Shown here in pieces: positions 11,566 to 22,719 of a stretch of 64,000 nt of DNA. Within the stretch, counting starts at the first letter, position 1. Each line of letters opens with the position of its first letter. The translations under genes were made by a program, and so were the position numbers. This DNA is from Siphonodentalium dalli (taxonomy: Eukaryota; Mollusca; Scaphopoda; Gadilida; Siphonodentaliidae): assembly GCA_032622095.1 (NCBI GenBank), contig CP136063.1, forward strand, positions 89,873,980 to 89,937,979, written 5' to 3'. The notes below the pieces were generated by a model, which was given only the letters and a program-made list of their open reading frames with translations, was not told where the DNA came from and searched no databases.

Positions 11566-12530
11566 ATCTAACCCTTAAATCAAGAAAAGTACATGTATGT
11601 CGGTATCACACTTATCCAATTATTGAATATGGTGCGTGTATAGGGAGCTTGGCAGTGTACATACTATATTACCAACTCGTTGATGACGGCAAATCTACAT
11701 GTATACATATCTGCGGTTCTGCTAAATTGATTTAAGATGCACTTACTTACTATGTTGGTTGGTCCTGCTGACCATATCAATTGAGCAAGACCATGCAGTT
11801 TAGGTTGATATAATATATACCAGCCAATACGCCAAGGATTATATAGCAAACTATATGTAATCGGGGTTCACGATTAGATGGCTATTGGCATCTAATCGCG
11901 AGCACAGGTGGCACGTGATGTTCGATTGAATATCAGAATGTTGGATATCATATAATCCCATATCCCATAATATGTCAAATATAGCGAATTATCGAAATAT
12001 GAAATACAACGAAAAAGCGAAATATGAAAATACAGCGAAATAGCGAGAAATATAGAAATAGGAAATTATTTTTATAAACGAAATAACGGAGTTATTTGAA
12101 GAAGTTTTTTGACGAAATAACGGACATATTTGAAGAAGTGTTTTAAAGAGCGTAACCCAAACCTCCACCAAGCCCACCCACCCAATAGAAGAATTTGACT
12201 TATATTTCACCAGAGTTGATCTATTGTGGTGCTGCAATTTCTCTTACAAATCGCCGTTATTTCGTTAAGGGTGGATACACACATGCATGTAATCTCTGTA
12301 ATTATCGTGTATTTGGCGTTTTACATGAATCATACAGACCATGTAATATGTGTCCGCTGACAACCCAATCATTACGGCTATGTTTGACCACAGTGAGTCA
12401 AGCTCTGAGCGTGCAGAGAGCCGTTGACTGAACGAAGTCGTCAGGTCACTTAAAATAATTGTTCGCGCGATAACCCAAATGTTGGACTTTCTGTTTAAAT
12501 CATTGTCAGTCTTCTCTTGATTTTATACAG

Positions 12531-12773
12531 GTGATGGCACCAGGATTTCTCCAACGCAGGGGCTATGATCCCCAACATGGGGAGGGGCAATATTATCAGG
12601 ATCTCCTTACGCAGGGGCTATATGATCCCCGACTTGGGGCTATATATGATCCCGATAGCTACCATCGGGCGGGGTGGCTAACTCTGAGCTATTGGAGTAA
12701 AACATATTATATTGTACCTTCTTGCCCAGATTATTCCGGCCGATACATTCAACTAAGTCCCTTAGCGACTTGA
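12531..12773 (+). CDS. Exon-like captured segment, 80 codons to stop (3' terminal exon?)
   Basis: A strong plus-strand acceptor (cttgattttatacag) ends at 12530 and is followed by 80 open codons ending in TGA at 12771-12773. The peptide starts VMAPGFLQRRGYDPQHG. It has a YDP-rich stretch (GYDP, LYDP, IYDP, each before a charged or polar residue) encoded by partly duplicated DNA (cgcaggggctatgatcccc and cgcaggggctatatgatccc). An AATAAA lies about 100 bp downstream. Acceptor, stop and polyadenylation signal together look like the last exon of an unrelated gene picked up by the transposon. I do not recognise the protein. The alternative is a last exon of a transposon gene or chance openness. The strand is opposite to the host gene. 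Confidence 0.4.
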   Translation: MMAPGFLQRRGYDPQHGEGQYYQDLLTQGLYDPRLGAIYDPDSYHRAGWLTLSYWSKTYYIVPSCPDYSGRYIQLSPLAT

Positions 12774-12870
12774 AGCTTTCGAAACCCCACTCCAAGCAAG
12801 CATCATAGTCGAAAATGTGCTATATCAAGCCTGTATACACCAGCAGTGTCGCTTCTGGTGTTCGTATCTT

Positions 12871-12876
12871 AATAAA
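12871..12876 (+). terminator. Possible polyadenylation signal AATAAA
   Basis: It lies 98 bases after the stop codon of the exon-like segment at 12531-12773, on the same strand. A match by chance is possible in AT-rich DNA. Confidence 0.3.
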
Positions 12877-13295
12877 ATCCCAGATATCACACAGACTTAA
12901 CTAATTTCCACATCCGTAAGAGAAGACCTGTTTTGGACTGGCCTTAAATGTCTTGATAGCAGAGAGTTTGACTTCGCTTATGACTATACTCACTTGTCTG
13001 GCCTGTTAACAATGAACCGCTCGCGCGCAGGTGATCAATGTTATCAATTATTGGCGCGGCCATGTAAAATACATGTATTTTACATACATAGATTACATGC
13101 ATGTGTGTATCCACCCTTAGTCCATTCTTGTAGAGTTATTACCCTTCAGATTAAATATGATATTCAATCGAAACCACGCGTGCCTCCCGTGGTCGCAATT
13201 ATATGCCAATAGCCATCTAATCGTGAACCACGATTGACTATATGTTGGTAGTCAAACGTGTGCGTATTCAGTGGTATTAGGTACATATACAGTAC

Positions 13296-13469
13296 CTGTT
13301 GTTGAGTCAAGAGAAACTGGAAGACCACCGTTGTTCACTACAACAAACGTCATGCCTATAGTCGGGTCACTTAGAAAGCTTGTAGAAACATGTCCTAATT
13401 CTGTGCCTATTGGAGTCTCTTGGGCGAAACTCACGTCATTCCACGAAATTTTGCATTGTGGATCGGCTC
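13296..13469 (-). CDS. Exon 6: first half of cadherin-like repeat
   Basis: The acceptor tactacattgtatttcag ends at 13470 and the donor ACAG/GTACTG follows base 13296. The exon is 174 nt, phase 1 to 1. Arg212 is completed across the junction with exon 5 (A plus GA), then residues 213-269 follow. The peptide has AQETPIGTELGHVST, a good match to the cadherin 'E..PIGT.V..V' opening. It ends in LPVSLDSTT before the junction Gly270. Cys217 precedes the repeat. The frame stays open past the donor for a few codons. The intron reading is preferred because the join to exon 7 restores the cadherin 'D..TG.I' strand. The canonical LDRE and DxNDN calcium motifs are not seen, so calcium binding is doubtful. 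Confidence 0.8.
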
Positions 13470-13544
13470 CTGAAATACAATGTAGTAAAAATATTGACCA
13501 TTGTTTTGTAAACTATCTAGGTATAATTTCTTTTCGATGGCCCT

Positions 13545-13862
13545 GTTGCCATCGGCGAAATTCAACGCTCATTCAACCGGCTCATTGCCCACATTGTGAT
13601 AGTTACAGTTATACCCTGTGCCAATGCATTCTCTTATATATGCGAGTCGACCATAGGTCGCCTCGCATATATAAGAGAATGCATTGGCCTAAAAAAAATC
13701 TTTTTGTTAGCACTTTTTACCATTTTTTCTTACATTCTTTAACAATTTTATAATTTTTAATGTGTTAAGCCAATGCATTCTCTTATATATGCGAGGCGAC
13801 CTATGGTGACTCGCATATATAAGAGAATGCATTGGCACAGGGCCCTTCTGTTGGGTAAAGGG
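13545..13862. mobile_element. TTAA element, CCCAACA family, left-truncated copy
   Basis: The right end tgttgggtaaaggg precedes TTAA at 13863-13866. The interior from about 13575 (cattgcccacattgtgatag) matches the copy at 8843-9295, with both hairpin modules (about 13619-13689 and 13772-13838). The left terminus is missing. It lies in intron 5, just upstream of the exon 6 acceptor. Confidence 0.65.
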
Positions 13863-14044
13863 TTAACTACTGACAACATCCGTTTCTATTCTCAGTTCCT
13901 CTTATAATTCATCTTTATTTCTCCCACTATGCAAACAAAAAGGTTTATACCACGATCGCCTATCTTACTATATAAATAAAGCCATCTGTTTATATTTTAT
14001 ATTTAATCAACACCTGTTGATTAAACGTGCCTACTGTTGATTAA

Positions 14045-14211
14045 ACTTCGCAGAGTGGATTAAACTTTCTCCGTACAATTTGAACTGAAAAGTGTTTATC
14101 CATGGCATTGTAAAGATCGTGGCATAAACTTCGCAGAGTGGATCAAACTTTCTCCATACAATTTGAACGGAAAAGTGTTTATCCATCGCATTGTAAAGAT
14201 CGTGGCATAAA
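14045..14211. repeat. Tandem duplication, two units of about 83 bp
   Basis: The unit begins acttcgcagagtggat and runs to gatcgtggcataa. Copies at about 14045 and 14128 differ by a few bases. Confidence 0.7.
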
Positions 14212-14212
14212 C

Positions 14213-14362
14213 AAAATATACGCATAGTGTTTCTGAATAACAAATTTAATCCACTCGTGTGATTGGCGATTTACACTACTCGCTGAAGCTCGTGCATGGT
14301 GTAAATCACCAATCCCACTGGTGGATTAAAGTTGTTATTCAGAAACACTATGCGTATATTAT
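14213..14362. repeat. Palindrome of about 150 bp
   Basis: The arm tatacgcatagtgtttctga plus downstream ttaatccac...gatttaca is matched in reverse complement up to gcgtatatta. The loop is about 20 bases. Snap-back MITE-like structure, no gene. Confidence 0.65.
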
Positions 14363-14388
14363 ATATATGAACAGCTACTCGAATAGTC

Positions 14389-14700
14389 ACCACACTGCCA
14401 AAAATAATTTCTTAATAAGATAAAATATCTTGAAACAAGAAAAACTATTTCCTGAAACAGGAAAATAAATCTTATTTTGAGAAATATACCCCCAAAGTCT
14501 GCTACATCAAGAAAATTTAAGAAACTCCCACCAGACAAAAGATAGTTTTCTCAAAAAAGATAGATTTTAGTCTTGAAACAAGAAAACATTTCCTTACTAA
14601 GAAAATGGCTTCAAAAATTAAATATATATTTCTTGTTTCAAGATTTTTTTTCTAAGTTAAGAAATACTTAAAGAAAATATTTCTAAACCAAGAATTAATT
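14389..14700. repeat. AAGAAAA/TTTCTT degenerate repeat block, left-type end
   Basis: Begins cactgccaaaaataatttc and continues as irregular repeats of cttgaaacaagaaaa and ttcctg..caggaaaat. The block at 26640-27240 ends with the complementary terminus (tatttttggcagtg). Possibly ends of one family of inverted-repeat elements. Confidence 0.5.
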
Positions 14701-14778
14701 GTTATGTACAAATTACTGCTGTAATAGAATAACTGTAAAAGTCCAACGATAGCAAAATTGTGATAAAAATTTTGTGGT

Positions 14779-15055
14779 AAACATTGAAAAAGGTCCAACC
14801 TGTTGATTAAATATTCTGAAATTCATATTCATACTTAAATATTTGAACTACATGTAATACTACAGCTATAGGATTATATAATTGTTGACAAGTCACTCAC
14901 TGTAACAGTTTTGTTTACATAACATTGGAAAAGGTCCAACCTGTTGATTAAATATTCTGAAAATGTTATTCATAGTTAAATATTTGAACTAATAATACAG
15001 CTAGAATTATATATTTGTTGACAAATCACTGTAACAGTTTTGTTTACATAACAAT
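14779..15055. repeat. Tandem duplication, two units of about 150 bp
   Basis: Units start at aaaggtccaacctgttgatt (about 14789 and 14930) and end in gtaacagttttgtttacata. The copies are diverged by small indels. Confidence 0.65.
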
Positions 15056-15362
15056 AGTTTCAACAGCTGTAATTTTGTTATTGGCAATCTGTCAGTAAGT
15101 GTTTTTATCTATTTCTCAATGCGCTTAGGGCATGCTGACCTTTATACAATTTTAATAAAATTTTGTTTGCACAATATAGTGGGTCGCCATTGAGGAGGCC
15201 TCCCTTGAAATCTCCAGTTGGTGGTTTGCCACACCATCCCGAACTAGACAAACCTCTCTGGTGGCCCCTTGCATTGAACCTATTAATTAAACCGGTACTT
15301 CAAGCTGGTATATACCCCTCTTATATAAGGATGGAAGATGCTACCAATTTCAAACCGATGGT

Positions 15363-17960
15363 ATTTCTTCAGAGTTGACTCTCTTGTATTATGAAAGCAA
15401 GCCCAATGAGGCCATGCACCTATTGTATGTTTATAACACACAAAAGACTATATCTTAGCAGAATGCATGTCTCTGATGATACAAACAATAAAATATCCAA
15501 TTTATCCATAGTTGAATTTCATTTGGCTATATAGGAAAGCATACAATGTGGCTTTTATTTAGTTTCCACAAAGTATTTTAAGTAAAATATCCATCAAGTG
15601 ATGTATTCTGCCTTGTCCTATATATTGAAATGCTTGCAATGGCCATGAGAAATGCTTAATTTATTGGTAGAGATGTCAATCAGATAAGAAATACTGACAT
15701 TTTAGGTTTGATACACCATTTCAGCTGGCTTGGCATCTTTTAAATTTGAAACCTAAGGGAATTTATTCAGCTTTGACTCTCTAAATTATGGAAGAAAGCC
15801 CAAATGAAGCCACTATTTGCATGTTAGTAACATGTATAAGGCTATATCTCAACAGAATACATGTCTCTGATAAAATGCACAATAAAATATCAATAGTTCA
15901 ATTGCATTTGGCTATAGAGGGATGCATACAATATTGGTTTTATGTAGTTTCCACAGACTATTTTAAGTAAAATATCCATCAATTGATGTTTTCTACATAG
16001 CCTTGTATATTAAAATGCATGTAATGACCATGGGAAATGTTTAATTCATTAGTTGATATGTCCATCTGATAAGAAATACTGACAATTGAGGTTTAAAATA
16101 CCATTTCATGGGATTATGGGATCATAAATATCAAACTAAGGGAATTTCTTCAGATTTGACTCTCTAAATAATGGAAGAAAGCCCAAATGAAACCACTATT
16201 TGCATGTTAATGACATGTATAAGGCTATATCTCAACAGAATACATGTCGCTGATAAAATACACCATAAAATATCCATAGTTTAATTGCATTTGGCTATAG
16301 AGGGATGCATACAATATTGCTTTTAAGTAGTTTCCACAGACTATTTTAAGTAAGATATCCATCAAATAATGTTTTCTACCTTGCCCTATATAGCATAATG
16401 CACGCAGTGACCATGAGAAATGTTTAATTTATTGGTAGAGATGTCCATCTGATAAGAAATACTGCCATTTGAGGTTTGATACACCATTTCAGCTGGCTTG
16501 GCATCTTACAAATTTGAAATAAGGGAATTTATTCAGCTTTGACCCTCTAAATTATGGGAAAAAAGCCTAAATTATGCCATTATTGGCATGTTTATAACAT
16601 ATATAAGGCTATATCTGAACAGAATACATGTCTCTGATGAAATCAACAATAAAATATCCATAGTTTAATTTGTTTTGGCTATACAGGGATGCATACAACA
16701 TGGCTTTTAGGTTGTTTCCACAGACTATTTTAAGTAAAATATCCATCAAATGATGTTTTCTGCCTTGTCCTGTATATTAAAATGCATGCAATGACCATGA
16801 AAAATGTTTAATTTATTGGTAGAGATGTCCATCTGATAAGAAATACTGCCATTTGAGGTTTGATACACCATTTCAGCTGGCTTGGCATCTTACAAATTTG
16901 AAATAAGGGAATTTATTCAGCTTTGACCCTCTAAATTATGGGAAAAAAGCCTAAATTATGCCATTATTGGCATGTTTATAACATATATAAGGCTATATCT
17001 GAACAGAATACATGTCTCAGGTGAAATAAACAATACAACATCCATAGTTTAATTTGATTTGGCTATACAGGGATGCATACAACGTGGCTTTTAGGTTGTT
17101 TCCACAGACTATTTTAAGTAAAATATCCATCAAATGATGTTTTCGGCCTTGTCCTGTATATTAAAATGCATGCAATGACCATGAAAAATGATTAATTTAT
17201 TGGTAGAGATGTCCATCTGATAAGAAATACTGCCATTTGAGGTTTGATACACCATTTCAGCTGGCTTGGCATCTTACAAATTTGAAATAAGGGAATTTAT
17301 TCAGCTTTGACCCTCTAAATTATGGGAAAAAAGCCTAAATTATGCCATTATTGGCATGTTTATAACATATATAAGGCTATATCTGAACAGAATACATGTC
17401 TCAGGTGAAATAAACAATACAACATCCATAGTTTAATTTGATTTGGTTATACAGGGATGCATACAATATTGCTTTTATGTAGTTTCCACTGATTATTTTA
17501 AGTAAAATATCCATCAAATGATGTTTTCTACATTGCCTTGTATATTAAAATGCATGTAATGACCATGGGAAATGTTTAATTTATTAGTTGATATGTCCAT
17601 CTGATAGGAAATACTGACATTTGAGGTTTTAAATACCATTTCATGGGATTATGGGATCATAAATATCAAACTAAGGGAATTTCTTCAGATTTGACTCTCT
17701 AAATGATGGAAGAAAGGCCAAATGAAGCCACTATTTGCATGTTTATAACATGTATAAGGCCATATCTTTGCAGAATGCTTTTCTCTGATAATAAAACAAA
17801 TAACATATCTATATTTCATAGTTTAGTTGGCAAAACAGGGTGCATAACATGTGGTTTTAAAGTAGTTTCACAGACTATTTTAACTAGAATATCAATTAAA
17901 TGATGTAATCTAACTTGCCCTGTGTTTTAAAATGCATACACTGACCATGATAAATGTTTA
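15363..17960. repeat. Satellite, period about 384 bp, about 6.7 copies
   Basis: The marker atttcttcag or atttattcag occurs at 15363, 15761, 16144, 16527, 16911, 17295 and 17679, giving steps of 398, 383, 383, 384, 384 and 384. The middle copies (16527-17295) are nearly identical and the outer ones more diverged, as expected from recent internal amplification. Two sub-types differ in a cattTcatgggattatggg stretch versus catttcagctggcttggc. No coding role. Confidence 0.85.
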
Positions 17961-18012
17961 ATACAAACAGCGTCCTTAATGCTGCACCAGCCTAACTCCC
18001 GTTATGAAAGGG
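17961..18012. mobile_element. Right end of a TTAA element, CATG/GGAGCT family
   Basis: aatgctgcaccag...ctcccgttatgaaaggg before TTAA at 18013-18016 matches the right end of the complete copy at 47381-47635. The left end was not found. The satellite array abuts it and may lie inside this element. Confidence 0.45.
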
Positions 18013-18089
18013 TTAAATTAATAAACAAAGGTTACACAGACATCCCCCCTTCAACAGCGCGGTGAGTGTGTTTTTTATGTAATATATGT

Positions 18090-18462
18090 CATATCCGGTA
18101 TAAGAGCCCCCCCCCCCCATTTCGTACGCTGTATTCCATGCCCTGTTATGAGGTACGCCATATTCCGGCCCCTCTGTTAGGAGGTATTCGGTATTCCAAA
18201 AATACCGGTATTCGTATACCAACCTTCCAATAAAACGATCATAAGAATAATACAAATGCGATGTTTGTCACAATAAATGCACGGTTTGACATACAGATCG
18301 TCGATCATCAATTTATATCAATTTAGACATGGACATGATGACCGGCGTTCGTACGGCAATAGAGAATGTATCCATATGGCTGTTAACTGGTATTTCGCAT
18401 TCCACCCTCTGTGTTAAGTGGTATTATTCCGTATTCCAGGGGGTGGGGTGCTCTTATATGGT
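18090..18462. repeat. Inverted-repeat element, about 370 bp
   Basis: tataagagc followed by a C-run at 18099 is matched by a G-run and gctcttata ending near 18458. The arms include gtattccatgcc and its partner. The flanks are not clear enough to name a target duplication. Confidence 0.45.
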
Positions 18463-19365
18463 GTGAAGTTTACAACTAATGTGGCAGTCATGAAATTTTT
18501 AATTATTAGAACTGTTTGGGATATATACACCCCAATAACCCTGTCTTCACGCTCCTGTTGGTGGTGGCCTTATCAATCTATTGCTTCGTTGAACTTTTAT
18601 TATTGCAAATTTGAGGTAAAAGTTCTTGAAGCGTGTAATTTCGTTCCACTTTACAACAATGGCACAATGATTCCTATTTTTTTAACCTACCGGCGCAGAT
18701 CGAGGCTGGACGTTCATCTTACGTTTTCATAGGATACAAATGATGGGATTTTAGGTAAGTGAAACTAATTAGTCATCAATTGAAGTGATTTCTCATTATG
18801 AACAGACTGTTACTAGTAAAATACTTAATCGAACTACAATTAAAAATGCACGACTTATCCTGTTTTATTCAAATGAAATTTGATAGTAAATCGGCCTAAT
18901 TTTGTTTCCGTTAAATATTTCAGAAAATGGAATCCGTCATTGATAAATGAACATTTGTTTGGTCAAAATAGTAACTTCTGTCGGACTATGGTTATATGGC
19001 ATTTATGAATCATATATAAAGGTAGCCCTACACAATATTCCCAACTGTGTTCCCAACTGCAAAAACGATTTTTAATGAATTATAAATTGGCCTAAATTTG
19101 ATGCTTCATAAAAGGAAAAACTGTCCGGGAATGGCTATTTTCGTCTGAAAAATCAAATTCTGCCATAAATGCAGTGCATTATCGGTCGACATTAATATGA
19201 CAATAGTTGGAATATTAAAAGGTCCCAGTTATTGAAAATATACATGTAGCTTATAAGGAAATTGTCAGTTATGATCAGTTATACCGGTACTTCATACCAT
19301 TATTCTAACAAATGTCAACCTGATAGAATTCCCACAATCTCTTTAATATTGTCATGCCATGGCCA
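18463..19365. other. Intron sequence, nothing recognised
   Basis: Open frames here are not supported by splice sites or recognisable domains. Confidence 0.35.
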
Positions 19366-19370
19366 ATTTA

Positions 19371-20070
19371 ACACTAAGTGAACGTTCAGATTACCACGAT
19401 ACAATCGTAAGTGGAAATATTTCTGTCGTAGGAAGTAACCGCTCAACTGTGCATGCTCACCTCAAAATCGTAGGTAAAAAATAATATCATGCACTGTTTT
19501 ATTTAAAAGCGAAATTGTGGCGTATCCTTGGTTATCCCCATTTGCGACGTAATCACTAATCAGTCATGTGTATGTAAAAATTGTGGCCTGAAGGATCGCA
19601 TGATAGTCAATCACATGCTTTACAAAAAACTGTGATTTCATCATGTACGACATCGTAATCATGTGAACAAACTATCCACGATCTCGTCGATCCCGGTTCC
19701 TCCACTTAAGATTGTATCTTTCATCTGTACGTTCACTGAGTGAACATTCATGATTCATATGACTACGATTCAATTGTAAGTGGACAGATTCCCATCTTGG
19801 GTAATAACCGATAGTTGGACTGCGCATGCTCACGACATGATCACGAGTTATATCAATGCAGAATTGCAAAATTGTGACGTATCCTTGGTTACCTCCACTT
19901 GGTGAAATTTGCGTGTACGTAAAAATCGTACAAAGTAAATGGAAATATCATAGGATAGTTAATCACGTGGTTAACCACCGATATTAAATATACTCATCTG
20001 CGATGACATCGTAACAAACTATCCATGACTTTGTCAGGCCCGATTCCTCCACTTACGATTGAATTATGGT
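19371..20070. repeat. Two tandem copies of a 330-375 bp inverted-repeat element
   Basis: Copy 1 runs from cactaagtgaacgttcag to gtacgttcactgagtg. Copy 2 shares that end and continues from gtgaacattcatgattc to tctgacatctgaatcg. Both contain cgtatccttggtta and aatcacatg/aatcacgtg motifs at equivalent positions. Non-coding. Confidence 0.55.
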
Positions 20071-20862
20071 CTTCTGACATCTGAATCGCCGAAAATGCTA
20101 ATATTGTTGGAAGAATGAACTTTACACTTGTTTTTTGAATATGTTTGCAAATTATGAAAATACATGCATCCATATCACATATATATGTACATGTATTTTT
20201 TCTTCAATTACAGAAATACCAGATTCATTAGCCATGGTGGATGCGGCATCATGCCCTCTCATCTTCAACATATGAAGATTGATTTCGCCCATGATTAGTC
20301 TTAAGCGTCGGTCCTGTCTAGCTAGACACGTGGCAATGAACAAATGACAGGTGAAATATCACTGGAAGTCTGTTCGCCAAAATACCAGTGGTGAGTTTAT
20401 ATCTATAGCTACCATGCAGATGAATATTTGTACATTGTCACCAATACATGTATATACCGCTATCCTCAAAATTATGGACCTTAAAAATGGGGGGGGGGGG
20501 GGCAGGGGGGCCGGAAAAAAACTGCAGACACAGGGTGGAAAAAACTGTTTTCTTCGGTTTGGGTACCCCCCCCCCCCCCCAAAACAGCAAAAACTGCAGT
20601 TTTTTTCCACTGACCATTTGCCCCCCCCCCCCCCCCAGAAAAATCAAATCTACCCCAGCCGGACAACAACTCGGTTTGACCGGAAACCGAAAAAAACACC
20701 TGAGCATACAATTCACGAGAAGGTGCTTGGTAACTTAGTTTAGATTATTATGACTAAAATGGTCATTGTCTACCAGTAGAACGCAGATTTGTACCTCGTG
20801 ATGTCATGACATGTACAAACATGTATATTGGTGATCGCAACGCTATGTATGCACTTTAAAAA

Positions 20863-21195
20863 ATGACAACTAGTCATTACCTCGACTTTGAAAAATCTGA
20901 TGCAAATGAGATGAGTGAGATACCAGCATATAACTGTTTTCTGATACCATTGGAGGAGAAATTGTTTAATACATGGGATAGTTCTGCAGTAAAAATTTGC
21001 CATATAAGCGATCGCAGGGTAGAATTCTGCAATCGACTGGTAGACACTGACATAGTTGGCATTATTAAGAGGGTTAATGGGGTCAATATCACATGTAAAC
21101 CAAGACAGTGGTTATCCAAAATTGTTTTATGTGGATTGTACTACTCATGTATATATGATTTGGATATTAAGGTTAATCCATATTCTATAAAATGA
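20863..21195 (+). CDS. Unrecognised 110-codon open frame
   Basis: It begins ATG ACA ACT AGT CAT and runs to TGA with a mixed, protein-like composition (for example LEEKLFNTWDSSAVKICH). It lies in intron 5 between G/C homopolymer tracts. There is no recognised domain, no clear promoter and no splice signals, so it may be chance or a relic of a mobile element. Confidence 0.2.
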   Translation: MTTSHYLDFEKSDANEMSEIPAYNCFLIPLEEKLFNTWDSSAVKICHISDRRVEFCNRLVDTDIVGIIKRVNGVNITCKPRQWLSKIVLCGLYYSCIYDLDIKVNPYSIK

Positions 21196-21799
21196 GAGAA
21201 AATTGAAGTTGTGAGTCTGAAAATACATATTTGGATTTTTTTTTACATGCAACCCCCCATAAATGAATAAGGACAAAATTTACGTGTAAATTTTTTACGC
21301 CCAGGTACCCCCCCACCCCCGGTACGTTGTTTCCCGCAGTTTTTTTTCCGCGGGGGGGGGGGGATACCTGGTAATGATCGCAGTATATGATATCCACCAC
21401 GGTATCAAGTCGATTACTGTTGTGGAGCACCATGCAGTTATGATACACCAACAAATATCACACCAAAAGTTGAAAATTAAAACCGCCACATGGATCTTGT
21501 TCAATGAACTTATATATGCATGAATAAGATGAATCACTAAATTATATTTTCATGCTTGTTTGTGTAATGCCAATCAATGCAGCCTGACAACATGGATGGG
21601 TGGAGTTTATAAATTGACAGCCGAAACAATGTTGGCAACTTCAAAGTTCATTATGTGCTACATTTAACCCCCGTATATACAATACAATTTTTCTATCAGC
21701 GTTCCCATGTCCTATATTTGGAGTACTATATACATGTACATGTAACGAAGGCCATCCGTTCCACAGATATGAGGAAAAACACTGCATTTTATTTTCATG

Positions 21800-21925
21800 C
21801 ATGCGAAACATGACAACATGCATATGGGGTGTAACATGACAACATGCATATGGGGTGTAACATGACAACATGCATATAGGCCATTATAGGGTGTAACATG
21901 ACAACATGCATATGGGGTGTAACTG
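21800..21925. repeat. Minisatellite, unit 26 bp
   Basis: About four to five copies of catgacaacatgcatatggg plus gtgtaa, one copy with an insertion (ccattataggg). Confidence 0.75.
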
Positions 21926-22239
21926 CGGTATATGCAGCGTTGAAACTGTACTAGTGACCATAATGAGGTGTTGGAGGTTACTGTGCTTTATATCTTTAAT
22001 ACTGCAGTATTAACGGGGGGGCGGGGTACTATATTAAGAGGTGGCCAATTACTTTGAGTATACATGTAGCCATACCTCACACATGGAACAGGGCTTGACT
22101 TATTCTTAGGTACATGGAAAAATAGGTACGCGGAGCAATACATAACACCTAGTCTGCTTAGTATATTTTGTGCAGTGTTGAAGCGGTAACCTTCTAGTAC
22201 TGCTGTGTTAGAAGTTTCTGGTGTGAGACCACACAAGCC

Positions 22240-22312
22240 ATATTTCTGAATAAATCCTGAAAAATTACCCACAATCCTGAGGTTAAGTGGTCACTTACTT
22301 TGGGCATTACTG
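22240..22312. mobile_element. Right end of a mariner-like MITE
   Basis: aaatcctgaaaaattaccca through ggttaagtgg to gggcattactg, followed by TA, matches the right end of the intact copy at 24815-24998. The left terminus was not identified. Confidence 0.5.
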
Positions 22313-22549
22313 TAATTCCCTGACATTCCCCCAATATATGACTAAAAGAAAATTCACCCTTTTGAAGTTTTGATATCGTTTAACCATGAAATGGCTCGAA
22401 AAAGATGTTTTATGAGATTTACGTTTGTTTTTTATTTAATTTTGTTTGTTCAAGTAGCATATCAAATGAGTGAAATTTTATTTTAGTCATTCATGTGGGT
22501 ATCGTGAGTGGGGAGATATTTAAGGGGAGGTATCCTGTTACAACGGTAT

Positions 22550-22716
22550 ATGCTACTAGTACATGTACATGAGTATTAACTGTCATGTGGACTGTTTTTA
22601 TGGAGATGTAACCGTGAGGTAAGTGGACATAACTTGTGTAAAACCCTTTACATACAAGTTATGACCACTTACCTCACGGTTACATCTCCATTAAAATAGT
22701 CTACATGACAGTTAAT
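22550..22716. repeat. Palindrome, arms about 70 bp
   Basis: The arm gtattaactgtcatgt...gaggtaagtgg..cataacttgt is matched in reverse to gacagttaatcc, with a short loop (gtaaaaccctttac). Snap-back MITE-like. Confidence 0.7.
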
Positions 22717-22719
22717 CCT

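Larger units (their letters stand above)
12267..13118. mobile_element. Inner inverted-repeat element enclosing the captured exon
   Basis: aagggtggatacacacatgc plus atgtaatct at 12267-12295 is matched by its complement at about 13089-13118. Flanks are TTA on the left and TAG on the right, so a 3 bp PIF/Harbinger-type duplication is possible but not proven. The cargo at 12531-12876 lies entirely inside. Confidence 0.5.
11859..13236 (+). mobile_element. MULE-like element with 9 bp duplication carrying an exon-like cargo
   Basis: ACTATATGT at 11850-11858 is repeated at 13237-13245. The ends are inverted for about 90 bp (ggttcacgattagatggcta and its complement near 13226). The left interior (about 11990-12130) has cgaaataacgg...tatttgaagaagtg repeats, also found in the inverted-repeat element at 29785-30715. 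A second inverted pair (aagggtggatacacacatgc at 12267, complement ending near 13118) lies inside and encloses the exon-like segment at 12531-12773. The outer element sits in intron 6, about 50 bp past the exon 6 donor. Confidence 0.7.

Noticed and set aside
13271-13753. 160-codon plus-strand open frame
   Set aside because: It is the antisense of exon 6 and runs into a TTAA element; the minus-strand frame has the splice sites and the cadherin-like sequence.
20438-20743. Gly- and Pro-rich overlapping frames
   Set aside because: Produced by G and C homopolymers; similar false frames occur at 46126-46371.
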